48,075 bases of DNA, taken from assembly GCA_024762675.1 (NCBI GenBank), contig JANTGZ010000008.1, positions 1-48,075 on the forward strand. The letters run 5' to 3'. The DNA comes from Thermodesulfobacteriota bacterium (lineage in GTDB: Bacteria > Desulfobacterota > Anaeroferrophillalia > Anaeroferrophillales > Tharpellaceae). Shown piece by piece: positions 1 to 8,891 of the stretch (positions are counted from its first letter, which is position 1; every line of letters starts with the position of its first letter). Under the pieces are notes generated by a model, which saw only the letters and a program-made list of their open reading frames with translations, was not told where the DNA came from and searched no databases. The translations under genes were made by a program, and so were the position numbers.

Positions 1-1437
1 GATAATCTCGGCCTCTTTCTCATGAAATTTAGCATTCAAAACTTCATGCTTGATACCTTTGCGCTTGAGAACCCTGCCTAAATGTTCCGAGTCTTCAATA
101 GAAATCGTTCCAACCAGGGCCGGCTGTCCCGCCTCATGACAGGCAACGATCTCTTCAACGACGGCATTATATTTTTCCTTTCCGGTCTTGAAGATCACAT
201 CAGGATTATCTTGCCTTATCATCGGCATGTTAGTGGGCACGACAACCACGGCAAGACCATAGGTCTGGGAAAATTCAACGGCCTCGGTATCGGCGGTCCC
301 GGTCATCCCGGCCAATTTTTCATACATGCGAAAATAGTTCTGAAAGGTAACACCCGCCAGAGTCTGATTCTCACGCTCGATCTTGACCCCCTCCTTGGCT
401 TCAAGAGCCTGATGCAGGCCATCGCTATAACGACGCCCGTCCATCAAACGCCCGGTAAACTCATCGACAATAACGACTTTGTCATCCTTGACCACATAAT
501 CAACATCCCGCTTGAAAAGCACATGTGCCTTTAAGGCCTGATTGACATGATGCAAGGTTTCTATCTGGGCCGGTTCATAGATATTATTGACCTTGAGCAG
601 TGCTTCAACTTGTGCGACACCGGCCTCCGTCAAGGTCGCTGAGCGACTCTTCTCATCAAGTTCATAATCGGTCGCTTCGGCCTGGGCCTGATTACGCTGT
701 ATCAATTTACGCATCGCCTTATCAATAACATAGTACTTTTCGGTACTGTCATCGGTAGGCCCGGAGATAATCAGCGGGGTTCGCGCCTCATCAATAAGAA
801 TACTGTCGACCTCATCGACAATCGCGTAATAGAGCGGTCTCTGCGCATAATCTTCAAGAGAAAACTTCATATTATCGCGCAGATAGTCGAAACCGAACTC
901 ATTATTAGTACCATAGGTAATGTCAGCGCCATAAGCAGTCTGGCGCTGCTGATCATCGAGCTCATGCAAAATAGCCCCAACCGAAAGCCCCAGGAATTCA
1001 TAAATCGTTCCCATCCAGGCGGCATCACGACGTGCCAGATAATCATTTACAGTTACAACATGTACCCCTTTACCAGCCAAAGCATTCAGGTAGACCGGCA
1101 TGGTCGCAGCCAAGGTTTTCCCCTCCCCGGTTTTCATCTCGGCGATTTTTCCGTCATGAAGAACGATACCACCCATGATCTGAGAATCAAAATGCCGCAT
1201 CCCCAAAGTCCGCACCGAGGCTTCACGGACCACAGCAAAGGCTTCAGGCAAGAGTTCATCGAGGGTTTCACCCTCTTTGAAGCGTTCCTTAAACTCCAGG
1301 GTTTTAGCCTGTAACTGACTATCCGAGAGAGTTTTAAGTCCCTCCTCTTCCCGATTCACCTGATCGACCAGGGCTTTCATAGCTTTTATTTCACGATCAT
1401 TTTTGCTGCCAAATACTTTTTTCAGGATATTTACCAT
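1..1437 (-). CDS. secA: Preprotein translocase ATPase SecA (partial, C-terminal part beyond window)
   Basis: SecA is the cytosolic motor ATPase that pushes unfolded preproteins through SecYEG. The visible 479 codons cover the N-terminal half, starting [10 protein letters not shown]; the reading frame runs off the left edge, so it is missing from the ORF track. Motifs seen: Walker A region MKTGEGKT near residue 105, [13 protein letters not shown] (Walker B/DEAD), [14 protein letters not shown], and [25 protein letters not shown]. The preprotein cross-linking region lies within this part. The start ATG at 1437 has an AGAGG ribosome binding site about 9 bases upstream. The gene follows an M23 peptidase gene on the same strand. 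Identification is from conserved SecA motifs and is secure; the missing part is expected to hold the second motor domain and C-terminus. Confidence 0.97.
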   Translation of the reverse strand, partial: MVNILKKVFGSKNDREIKAMKALVDQVNREEEGLKTLSDSQLQAKTLEFKERFKEGETLDELLPEAFAVVREASVRTLGMRHFDSQIMGGIVLHDGKIAEMKTGEGKTLAATMPVYLNALAGKGVHVVTVNDYLARRDAAWMGTIYEFLGLSVGAILHELDDQQRQTAYGADITYGTNNEFGFDYLRDNMKFSLEDYAQRPLYYAIVDEVDSILIDEARTPLIISGPTDDSTEKYYVIDKAMRKLIQRNQAQAEATDYELDEKSRSATLTEAGVAQVEALLKVNNIYEPAQIETLHHVNQALKAHVLFKRDVDYVVKDDKVVIVDEFTGRLMDGRRYSDGLHQALEAKEGVKIERENQTLAGVTFQNYFRMYEKLAGMTGTADTEAVEFSQTYGLAVVVVPTNMPMIRQDNPDVIFKTGKEKYNAVVEEIVACHEAGQPALVGTISIEDSEHLGRVLKRKGIKHEVLNAKFHEKEAEII

Positions 1438-1561
1438 TAAGCCACAACCTCTTTAAAAAAACAAAAAGCCCCCGCAAAATTACGCCAGACGGCGTTTCAC
1501 GAGGACCATTATTTCCATGCCTGACGGCCTTTAAAAAAAATTTAAGGTTATTAAATATGTC
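1438..1561 (-). other. M23 peptidase-secA intergenic leader
   Basis: On the minus strand this 124-base spacer contains a small hairpin ACGCC-GTCT-GGCGT (plus-strand 1482-1495) followed by a GC-rich stretch and a T-run (plus-strand 1454-1466 A-run). It could be a weak terminator or attenuator ahead of secA. No open reading frame resembling SecM was recognised here. Confidence 0.3.
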
Positions 1562-2488
1562 TCAATCCAACAGATAGTCAACCGGATTTACCGCTTTACC
1601 GTTTAACACAACCTCGTAATGAAGGTGGGGACCTGTACTGCGCCCAGTGTTGCCGAGAAGCCCCAGCTCCTGACCACGAATCACCGAATCTCCATTTTGG
1701 ACATCTATCTTTGAAAGATGTCCATACTTGGTCACCTTGCCCAAACCGTGATCGACGATCACCATTTTCCCATAGCCGCCTTTATAGCCGGCAAAAACAA
1801 CTTGGCCATCGGCAGATACCACGACCGGGGTACCAGCCCGATTGACAATATCAATTCCTTTATGGAGTTCACGACGACCAGTAAAAGGGGATACTCGATA
1901 GCCGAAACGAGAGCTGATCCAACCACGCACCGGCCACACCGACGGAGTGAAATTAAGTAACGTCTGCTGTTCTTTAAGGTGAGTGCTCAAATGCCCAAGT
2001 TCGCCCTCTTCACAGGCGATATCAAGCTCTAAACGTTGCAATTCCCGATGCATACGAGACAGTTGCTGTTTACGTTCGGCATCGATACTGGAAACTGTCA
2101 ATTCGGCAGCCAGGGGATCAGGCCCACCGACACTCCGGGTCTCCACCTGCCCCGGCATAATCGCCAGGTTGGCCATGACCTTAACCCGGGCATTACTCTC
2201 TTTCAACTTTGTAAACTGATCGGAGATATCAGTCATACGCTGCGAAAAAAAATTTATCTGCTTCTCAAGTTCACGATTCTTCTTTGCCAGGCGACTGTAA
2301 TCATTGATATTATTTAAATTAACCAGGTATAGAGCGATGGCTACCAGAGCCCCCAGGAAAAGGGCACAAAGCCCAGGGGCAATCATCCACAGGGCTCTTC
2401 TTGCCTCTTTTACCGGCATGGTCAATTTACGATGCACGCCACTTCCGGTTCTAAAAAGCACCAGCGTATACCGATCTTTAGACTTCAT
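1562..2488 (-). CDS. M23 family metallopeptidase (LytM/murein endopeptidase type)
   Basis: A 308-residue predicted inner-membrane-anchored cell-wall hydrolase or activator. One membrane segment lies near residues 35-55 (LCALFLGALVAIALYLV), followed by a periplasmic coiled coil (about 65-180) and a C-terminal M23 domain with the zinc-binding pattern HKGIDIVN, then YGHLSK and GPHLHYEV (HxH). All expected ligands are present, so it is probably catalytically active on peptidoglycan cross-links. The ORF track begins at a TTG (2491); the ATG at 2488 is the likelier start, with GGA about 8 bases upstream. Placement of an M23 gene just before secA on the same strand is familiar in this group of bacteria, but a functional link is only inference. 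About 120 bases separate it from secA. Confidence 0.9.
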   Translation of the reverse strand: MKSKDRYTLVLFRTGSGVHRKLTMPVKEARRALWMIAPGLCALFLGALVAIALYLVNLNNINDYSRLAKKNRELEKQINFFSQRMTDISDQFTKLKESNARVKVMANLAIMPGQVETRSVGGPDPLAAELTVSSIDAERKQQLSRMHRELQRLELDIACEEGELGHLSTHLKEQQTLLNFTPSVWPVRGWISSRFGYRVSPFTGRRELHKGIDIVNRAGTPVVVSADGQVVFAGYKGGYGKMVIVDHGLGKVTKYGHLSKIDVQNGDSVIRGQELGLLGNTGRSTGPHLHYEVVLNGKAVNPVDYLLD

Positions 2489-2603
2489 CAAGATAATCCA
2501 TCCTCAAGTTTTCCGACTTCATAAAAAAATCCATCAATCAAGTTTTTCTAAATCAATGATTGGCTTCATGCTGTTTATTCTTATAGTTATAACAGCCCCT
2601 TTA

Positions 2604-2640
2604 AATCGGGCTATCCTAAATAGCAAAATGTTGCCCGATT
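2604..2640. repeat. Inverted repeat in the M23/DUF342 divergent region
   Basis: The arms AATCGGGC (2604-2611) and GCCCGATT (2633-2640) are perfect 8-base inverted repeats separated by 21 AT-rich bases, in the 290-base spacer between two divergent genes. It may be an operator or a transcript hairpin; no specific regulator is recognised. The rest of the spacer is AT-rich and must hold the promoters of both genes, but no convincing -35/-10 pair stood out. Confidence 0.3.
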
Positions 2641-2729
2641 GTCAATATTTTAGCTTTTCCTCGTAATCTTGTCAAACCTGATTGTATATGTTAAACAAGA
2701 TGAATTAGAGATGTAAACCACCAACAACT

Positions 2730-2755
2730 GATGGCTAAGTTAAAATTACGCCATC
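2730..2755. repeat. 26-bp minimal copy of a palindromic repeat
   Basis: The sequence starts GATGGCTAAGTTAAAATT and ends ACGCCATC, so its ends are the inverted pair GATGGC/GCCATC. The first 18 bases are identical to the left end of the 129-bp palindromic element at 35167-35295, and the last bases match that element's right end (..CGCCATC). It reads as an internally deleted copy. It supplies the ATG (2731) that the ORF track uses as the start of the downstream DUF342 gene. Confidence 0.6.
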
Positions 2756-2781
2756 CCGAGACTTCTTTCAGGAAAACGTCC

Positions 2782-4176
2782 ATGATCAGCGTTGCTATCA
2801 ATCAGGAACAAACTGAAGCCCGGCTCTCGATAAGCCCCGACCCGGAAAACCCGAGTACAGTTACAACTGAGCAACTGATTGCGGCCCTCAAAGCAAATAA
2901 CGTCGTCACGGGAATCAGCAAAAAGAACCTGGTTGCCATCCGCGATAAATTCAATCATCAACCTACCAAGACTCTCAGCACTATTATAGCCCGTGCTCTG
3001 CCTAAAAAACCGGTATCCCAACACCGCTATATATTTAATTTTACCACCAACAAAAATATCGGCCGACTCCAGGGCGCTGACCAGATTGACTATAAGAATA
3101 AAGGGGTGATCAAATCATTCAAGCCGGGAGAAACTCTACTTGAGATCAAACTTGGCCATGAAGGCACTCCCGGCCGGCTTATAGACGGCACCATTGTAAA
3201 AAATGAGCCGCTAAAACCTTTGGTCAACTACAAAACCGGTCTCGGCGTCACCCTTGCACAGGATGGCACCGAGCTCCTCTACAAAGCAACTGCCACCGGG
3301 CAACCGCTGCTGATTGACGACACCTTAAGTATCTCGGAAACTTTTCATCTGGATGGTGATGTCGATCTTGAAACCGGCCATATCAAGTTTGAGGGTCCCG
3401 TAGAGATCAGCGGCAACCTACTGGCCGAGTTTCACATCGCCTCTAATTCTGATATCTTTATCGGCAATACCGTCAGTGGCTCGATCCAGACCAAAGGCAA
3501 CCTAACTTCAAACGGTGGGATCATTGGCAGCGAAACTGAAAAAATTGCGATTGGGGGTGACCTTAATTGTGAATACATTTCGGCCGTCAGCCGGCTCCAG
3601 ACCGGCGGAGCTGTCACCGTGGCAAAGCACATTATCAACAGCCATGTCATCTCCGGAAAAACCGTCAGTTGCCAGGAGATGATTACCGGTGACAGCAAGA
3701 TTATCGCTTTTTATGGAGTAACTTGCGGAGAACTGGGCAGCGACCAGGGAAGTCGAACCACGATCGAGATAGGCGGTGCCCTCAATTTGAAGGAGAAAAT
3801 CAAAAAAATTGATGAATACCTGGAACCTCTTATCACTCAATCGATCGCCATGGTGGACGAACTTGGCCTGCAGGTCTTGATGAAAAAGGACACCTCTTCC
3901 CTCCCTGAAGAGAAACGGCCCGAAGCGGAAAAGACACTCCAAAGATATCTTGAAACAGAGGAACAAGTCGCCCGCTTAAAGGAGAAGAAGAGTGCGCTTG
4001 AAGAAAAAGTGGAAGCCGGACTCAAAGCCAGGCTCACCGTCAAGCAGTGTACCTATCCCGGAACCACAATCAAGATCGGCCTCGAAACCTATGTTGTAGA
4101 ACGAAGCATCAGTGGACCGGTCGATTTTTTTCTCGATAAAACAAGCAAGACTATCACCTTTGAACGATTGTCATAA
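2782..4176 (+). CDS. DUF342 / FapA (flagellar assembly protein A) domain protein
   Basis: A 464-residue protein with the glycine- and charge-rich repetitive fold of the DUF342/FapA family: a region like IKSFKPGETLLEIKLGHEGTPGRLIDG, then a beta-solenoid-like middle (FEGPVEISGNLLAEFHIASNSDIFIGNTVSGSI), and a C-terminal coiled coil (about residues 350-420) rich in Glu/Lys. The biochemical role of the family is poorly known; some members influence flagellar or surface assembly. The ORF-track start at 2731 lies inside a repeat (encoding MAKLKLRH) and is probably spurious; ATG 2782 has AGGA 8 bases upstream, so I start there. It is monocistronic or leads into nadK 119 bases later. Cytoplasmic, with no signal peptide. 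Confidence 0.8.
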   Translation: MISVAINQEQTEARLSISPDPENPSTVTTEQLIAALKANNVVTGISKKNLVAIRDKFNHQPTKTLSTIIARALPKKPVSQHRYIFNFTTNKNIGRLQGADQIDYKNKGVIKSFKPGETLLEIKLGHEGTPGRLIDGTIVKNEPLKPLVNYKTGLGVTLAQDGTELLYKATATGQPLLIDDTLSISETFHLDGDVDLETGHIKFEGPVEISGNLLAEFHIASNSDIFIGNTVSGSIQTKGNLTSNGGIIGSETEKIAIGGDLNCEYISAVSRLQTGGAVTVAKHIINSHVISGKTVSCQEMITGDSKIIAFYGVTCGELGSDQGSRTTIEIGGALNLKEKIKKIDEYLEPLITQSIAMVDELGLQVLMKKDTSSLPEEKRPEAEKTLQRYLETEEQVARLKEKKSALEEKVEAGLKARLTVKQCTYPGTTIKIGLETYVVERSISGPVDFFLDKTSKTITFERLS

Positions 4177-4295
4177 ACCTGGCCAGACGATACCGAAAGC
4201 AAACTGGCTGCAAGGTTCAAGGTTCATCACAAGGTAAAGATGAAGGCCCTCCATTTACGCTTTACTCACTCCCCCTCCTGTGTTAAAAAGCCACC

Positions 4296-5168
4296 ATGCA
4301 AAGCATCGGAATAATCACCAAACACAAAAATCAGCGGGCGCTTAAAACCGGGATCAAGCTAAGTGAGTGGCTTATTGAACGTGGACTTTGCGTACTTTGT
4401 GAAGAGGAGCTGGCGACTCCGTTAAAACTCGAAAGTCTCACAAAGGCGGAGCTCTCTGAACAAGCCGACTTGATTGTTGTCCTGGGTGGGGACGGCACCA
4501 TGCTCAGCCTCGCCCGCCACATAAAACGCAGCGATCTGCCGGTTCTCGGAGTCAACCTGGGAGGGCTGGGTTTTTTGACGGCCATCACCCTGGATGAACT
4601 TTTCAAAGTCATCGTGGAGGTCCTGTCCGGTAATTTTTCCTTAAGCCCCCGCATGATCCTCAGAATAACTCTCTACCGCCAGGATAAACCTGCCTCAAAC
4701 CATTACGTACTCAATGACGTCGTCATCAATAAAGGGGCGATGGCTCGTATAATAGATCTGAAAACGGTTATCGACGACAAGCTCGTCAACACCTTCAAAG
4801 CTGACGGCTTGATCTTTTCGACCCCGACCGGTTCCACTGGCTACTCTCTATCAGCTGGAGGCCCGATCGTCTACCCTACCTTAAACAGCATTACGATCGC
4901 CCCGATATGCCCTCATACACTCACCAATCGACCCCTAATTGTGCCCCCCGAGGTCACGATTGAAACAACCCTGACCTCAACTGACAGCGATGATGTTTTC
5001 TTAACCCTTGATGGTCAGGTCGGTTTTTCAATGCAACCTCTCGATAAAGTCACTATCACAAGAGCAAATTACAACATCAGCCTCATCGCCTCACCGAGCA
5101 AGACCTATTTTGAAGTTCTACGCAACAAACTCAAATGGGGCGAACGCTACCATAACCTGAACATCTAG
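4296..5168 (+). CDS. nadK: NAD kinase
   Basis: Phosphorylates NAD to NADP using ATP or polyphosphate. The 290-residue length is typical. Diagnostic motifs: GGDGTMLSLAR (the GGDG nucleotide-binding/catalytic motif, about residues 65-75), YVLNDVVINKG (NE/D motif variant), and DGLIFSTPTGSTGYSLSAGGPIV. All catalytic residues expected for the ATP-NAD kinase family are present. The ribosome binding site is weak. It lies directly before recN, a nadK-recN pairing commonly seen in bacteria, with 64 bases between them, so co-transcription is likely. Confidence 0.97.
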   Translation: MQSIGIITKHKNQRALKTGIKLSEWLIERGLCVLCEEELATPLKLESLTKAELSEQADLIVVLGGDGTMLSLARHIKRSDLPVLGVNLGGLGFLTAITLDELFKVIVEVLSGNFSLSPRMILRITLYRQDKPASNHYVLNDVVINKGAMARIIDLKTVIDDKLVNTFKADGLIFSTPTGSTGYSLSAGGPIVYPTLNSITIAPICPHTLTNRPLIVPPEVTIETTLTSTDSDDVFLTLDGQVGFSMQPLDKVTITRANYNISLIASPSKTYFEVLRNKLKWGERYHNLNI

Positions 5169-5232
5169 TCCGACATAGCCGAAACTAAACAAGTCCTCAA
5201 TTTAGACGTCAGAATCAATTTTCCGATACCCT

Positions 5233-6924
5233 ATGCTTAAACACCTGACCATCAGTAATTTTAAACTGATAGATCACATCGAATGCGATTTCAATGCCGG
5301 CTTAACTGTTCTGACCGGCGAAACCGGGGCCGGGAAATCGATTATCTTGAGTGCCCTGATTACCCTTCTGGAGGGCAAGCCGGGCTCTGACATTTTCCAC
5401 GACGTAAATCAGCCGGTAATTATCAGCGCCATCTTCTCTATACCGCAAAATCCGGCTTTCAATTCACAGCTTAACGATCTCGGCTTTGCCAGCGACCATG
5501 ATGAAATCATCCTGCGCCGCCACATCAGCCGCAAAAGCCACGGCGGTATTAATAACCGCATCTACTTAAACGACCAGCCGACAACCGGCAACACGGTCAC
5601 CTCTCTGGCCGCCCATCTGATTGAATTTGTCGACCAACACCAACAGCAAAGCTTACGCAACCCCCGAGAGCCCCTGCGCCTGCTGGACGTTTATGGCAGC
5701 CTGCTACCTTTAAAAAATGAGTACTGTAATCTTTTTCGCGAATACCAAGAGCACGAACGCAGGCTTGAGCAGTGGCAACAGAAACTAAGCGAGGCAGCCC
5801 GGCAAATAGATTATTACACTCATCAATTCACAGAGCTTAACGACGCCCGCCTTGATCCCCAGGAAGAAAACGAACTCCTGGCCCTGCGCCGGCAATACCA
5901 GCAGATCGGCAAACTTCAAGAGCTGACCCGAGAAGCCGAAGAGATCAGTTACTCGAATGACAGCTCCATAATTGACAACTGTTATCGTCTGCTTGAAATT
6001 TTCGCAGAACTGTCAAGCCGGGATGCCGAAGCACCCCGGGCGGAAGAGACCTTAACCGGGATCATTGACGGCCTCCAGGAGATCTGCAAAGAAAACCGCA
6101 ACTACACGGCTCGCCTGGAGATCGACGAACAGACTATCGAAGAGACCGAAGAGCGACTGGCCGTTCTGGAACGCCTCAAACGAAAATTCGCTACCGATAT
6201 AGATGGCCTGATTGAGTTGCATAAAGAACTTGAAGAGAGGGTCAAAGGCTGGGAGAATCGCGATAGTGAAAAAGATAACCTGACCCTTGAACTTGCGAAA
6301 AAAAGAGAGAAGATGTTGAATGCGGCCGAAAAACTTGGCCGGGCCCGCCTGGAACAGGGAGAGATTCTGGCCCAAACCGTAACCGAACACCTGCACGATC
6401 TCAACTTGGACAAAGCCCGTTTTCTCATAGAGAGTGAAGATGTCCCCTGCTCGGCCACCGGCAAGGATCACATCACCTTTCGCTTTAGTGCAAACCCCGG
6501 TGAAGCGCCGGCCCCAATTGGAAACATCGCCTCCGGTGGGGAACTCTCCCGACTTTTACTGGCTCTAAAAACCGCGCTAGCCCATCGTTATCAGCTGCCG
6601 ACTATGATCTTTGACGAAGTCGACACCGGTCTTGGCGGAGGCACGGCTGCCGCTGTAGGCCGCAAAATCGCCGACATCGCAAAAAACTGCCAGGTTCTTA
6701 CCGTAACCCATCTACCACAGGTTGCGGCTTATGCTGACCAGCACTTTATCATTGATAAAATAAGTTGCCCGGATAAAGAGCAAACCAAGATCCAACTTAT
6801 CAAAATTGCCCCGGAAAAAGAGCAGGACAGAATCCGTGAACTGGCGCGCATGGGCAGTGGCGAAGAGATCACTAAAGAGGCCGAAGAGCACGCCAGGGCC
6901 TTACGCAAAGAAGCCGGAAAATAG
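5233..6924 (+). CDS. recN: DNA repair protein RecN
   Basis: An SMC-like ATPase that tethers DNA ends in recombinational double-strand-break repair. The 563-residue protein has the expected layout: N-terminal ATP-binding half with Walker A GETGAGKS (about residues 31-38) and the Q-rich VDQHQQQSL; a long coiled coil (about 165-370); and the C-terminal half with signature SGGELSRLLLALK, Walker B TMIFDEVDTGLGG and the H-loop VTHLPQVAA. Full length and intact. Follows nadK, and the acetyltransferase gene starts 76 bases downstream. Confidence 0.97.
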   Translation: MLKHLTISNFKLIDHIECDFNAGLTVLTGETGAGKSIILSALITLLEGKPGSDIFHDVNQPVIISAIFSIPQNPAFNSQLNDLGFASDHDEIILRRHISRKSHGGINNRIYLNDQPTTGNTVTSLAAHLIEFVDQHQQQSLRNPREPLRLLDVYGSLLPLKNEYCNLFREYQEHERRLEQWQQKLSEAARQIDYYTHQFTELNDARLDPQEENELLALRRQYQQIGKLQELTREAEEISYSNDSSIIDNCYRLLEIFAELSSRDAEAPRAEETLTGIIDGLQEICKENRNYTARLEIDEQTIEETEERLAVLERLKRKFATDIDGLIELHKELEERVKGWENRDSEKDNLTLELAKKREKMLNAAEKLGRARLEQGEILAQTVTEHLHDLNLDKARFLIESEDVPCSATGKDHITFRFSANPGEAPAPIGNIASGGELSRLLLALKTALAHRYQLPTMIFDEVDTGLGGGTAAAVGRKIADIAKNCQVLTVTHLPQVAAYADQHFIIDKISCPDKEQTKIQLIKIAPEKEQDRIRELARMGSGEEITKEAEEHARALRKEAGK

Positions 6925-7000
6925 TTTCACAAAAAAACTATTTTTTAGACTGAGCGCGACAGCCACTTATTAATCGGACATTGAAAAAGGATAAGATCAG

Positions 7001-7450
7001 ATGATTCGCCGAGCCACCATACAAGATGTCAAGACCATCCATAATGCTCTCGAACACTACGCTAAAGAGGGCCTGCTGTTGCCCCGTTCCCTTAGTGACC
7101 TATATGATAACCTTAGAGATTTTATCCTCTACCAGAAAAAAGGAGAAGTTTTCGGCGTCAGCGCCCTGCATGTCTGTTGGGAGAATTTGGGGGAGATTCG
7201 CTCACTCGCCGTCCTGCCGCCCCATACAAAACAGGGAATCGGTCGGCAACTGGTCAACGACTGCGAAAAGGACGCCGCCGAACTGGGTTTGAAAAAGGTC
7301 TTCACCCTGACCTATCAGGAGAGTTTTTTTACCGGCCTCGGCTATCAAACTATCGACAAAAGCCAACTCCCTCATAAAGTCTGGGGAGACTGTCTGAAAT
7401 GTGTCAAATTTCCAGATTGTGATGAGATCGCCATGATCAAAACACTCTAA
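7001..7450 (+). CDS. GNAT N-acetyltransferase, short N-acetylglutamate-synthase type
   Basis: A single-domain 149-residue GNAT enzyme. The acetyl-CoA binding loop is LAVLPPHTKQGIGRQLV (Q/RxxGxG/A form, about residues 73-89), followed by ETFGL-like KVFTLTYQESFFTGLGY. The C-terminal CLKCVKFPDC cysteine pattern occurs in the short N-acetylglutamate synthases that replace ArgA in many deltaproteobacteria, so the first step of arginine synthesis (acetylation of glutamate) is the best guess. Family assignment is strong, substrate assignment moderate. The ribosome binding site AAGGAT lies upstream of ATG 7001. Convergent with the diguanylate cyclase gene at 7531. Confidence 0.8.
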   Translation: MIRRATIQDVKTIHNALEHYAKEGLLLPRSLSDLYDNLRDFILYQKKGEVFGVSALHVCWENLGEIRSLAVLPPHTKQGIGRQLVNDCEKDAAELGLKKVFTLTYQESFFTGLGYQTIDKSQLPHKVWGDCLKCVKFPDCDEIAMIKTL

Positions 7451-7510
7451 ATCCCGCAACCCAAATAGGCTTTATCGGCCCGCACCCAAGGGCACTTCCA
7501 AGGTCGCAAA

Positions 7511-7534
7511 TTAGTGCTCTTATCAGAACACTAA
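7511..7534 (-). terminator. Weak hairpin at the end of the diguanylate cyclase gene
   Basis: The arms TTAGTGCTCT and AGAACACTAA form a 10-base stem with one mismatch around a TATC loop, overlapping the stop codon of the minus-strand cyclase gene. No long T-run follows on either strand, so it is a poor intrinsic terminator but the only hairpin between the convergent genes. Confidence 0.3.
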
Positions 7535-8814
7535 AGGCCGTCTTCTTCCCCAACCACCCGATTACGCCCGGCATTCTTAGCTCGATAGAGAGCTTTATCA
7601 ACCCTTTCAACATAATCTTCCAGGGTATCATCCTCCTTAAGGCTCCCCACCCCGAGACTGATGGTCACCGAAAAAGGTTTTCCTTTATAGGTAAAACGGC
7701 TGACTTCAACCTTTTGCCGAATACGTTCCGCCACATCCAGAGCGTTCCGATAAGGGGTATGCGGTAAAATCAGGGCGAATTCCTCACCACCATAACGAGC
7801 CAGAACATCGATCTCGCGGATCTCTTTCTTCATCACATCACTTAAAATCCGCAAAACCCCATCCCCGGTTCGATGGCCATAGGTGTCATTAACCTGTTTG
7901 AAATGATCAATATCAATAATCACTAAAGCCGTCGGCCGACCATAGCGCTGGTATCCCATCATCTCCAGCTTGAGCTTTTCGTCGTAAGCTCGCCGGTTAT
8001 AGGTTCGAGTCAGGGGATCAATAATAATCTCCTGTTTAACCTTTTCCATCTGCTTTTTAAGCGTTTCAACCTTTTTGTTGGCATCATCGACCTGCTCCCG
8101 CGCCTGCTGCACATCCTCTACCATTTGCCGGGTTCGAGCCTGCAAGCCTTTAGTCTGCTGCAGCAGCAACTCACGAATCTCTTGTACCTCATGCAGGCTT
8201 TGCGCTCGCTGCAAGCGCTCAACACACTCGTCCAGGCCACTGTCAAAATCACCACTGCTGAGCAATAGACCGGAGATCGAGTCCGCCAGAATGGAGATAA
8301 TCTTCTTCAGTTCATCGCGCTCCCGTCCGGTCTCATCATCGATGAGACTATTGAGCGAAAAGAGACGTTTAAACTTGCTGACATAGCTGCTCATGGCAGC
8401 CGGGGTGGAGACCTCTTTGAGTTCTTCCCGACATTGCAAAAAGAGTTCCCGACTACTTTTTTCATGAAGCGAGAGACCTTCAATCTGATGCAGCGCCATA
8501 CCTACCAACGATTTAAACTCGTCAATCAAGCTGCGCAGATCAGTTTCAACACCAGACTGTGCTAAAAGATCATCCTTCAACCGCTGCATGGTCGCCTTAA
8601 GAAGATCAACATCAACCGGCTTCTCCTTGACAAGCAGATCTTTAACCTGCTTGTGAATACGCTTTATCTGACTCGCATTAGCAGCACCTTGCAAGGACTC
8701 AAGCAGTGACCCTAAGGCCTTGCTCGCTCCCTGATCACTCAACTGTGACCCCTGCATGGCCTTTAACAAAAAAACCGAAAGTGCCTTATACTCTTTGATC
8801 ATATCGATATTCAT
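7531..8814 (-). CDS. Diguanylate cyclase with helical N-terminal region
   Basis: Makes cyclic di-GMP from two GTP. The C-terminal GGDEF domain (about residues 265-420) has an intact active site ARYGGEEFALILP and, five residues upstream, the inhibitory RxxD I-site (REID), so product feedback is expected. The first ~260 residues are almost wholly alpha-helical with a coiled coil (about 215-265: QQAREQVDDANKKVETLKKQ) and no recognisable sensor domain or membrane segment, implying a cytosolic enzyme controlled by partner binding or oligomerisation. First-listed of three signalling genes on this strand; the histidine kinase gene ends upstream at 8892, 77 bases away. Confidence 0.92.
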   Translation of the reverse strand: MNIDMIKEYKALSVFLLKAMQGSQLSDQGASKALGSLLESLQGAANASQIKRIHKQVKDLLVKEKPVDVDLLKATMQRLKDDLLAQSGVETDLRSLIDEFKSLVGMALHQIEGLSLHEKSSRELFLQCREELKEVSTPAAMSSYVSKFKRLFSLNSLIDDETGRERDELKKIISILADSISGLLLSSGDFDSGLDECVERLQRAQSLHEVQEIRELLLQQTKGLQARTRQMVEDVQQAREQVDDANKKVETLKKQMEKVKQEIIIDPLTRTYNRRAYDEKLKLEMMGYQRYGRPTALVIIDIDHFKQVNDTYGHRTGDGVLRILSDVMKKEIREIDVLARYGGEEFALILPHTPYRNALDVAERIRQKVEVSRFTYKGKPFSVTISLGVGSLKEDDTLEDYVERVDKALYRAKNAGRNRVVGEEDGL

Positions 8815-8891
8815 CGGCGTAGTCCGTTTCCACCTTGAGGAGCGTCAGCTTCCAAATTGTTTTTTTTATGGAACTTCGAAGCCCTAAAATC

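Noticed and set aside
82-1314. Plus-strand ORFs 82-534 and 964-1314
   Set aside because: They lie antisense to a continuous SecA reading frame and show no family features.
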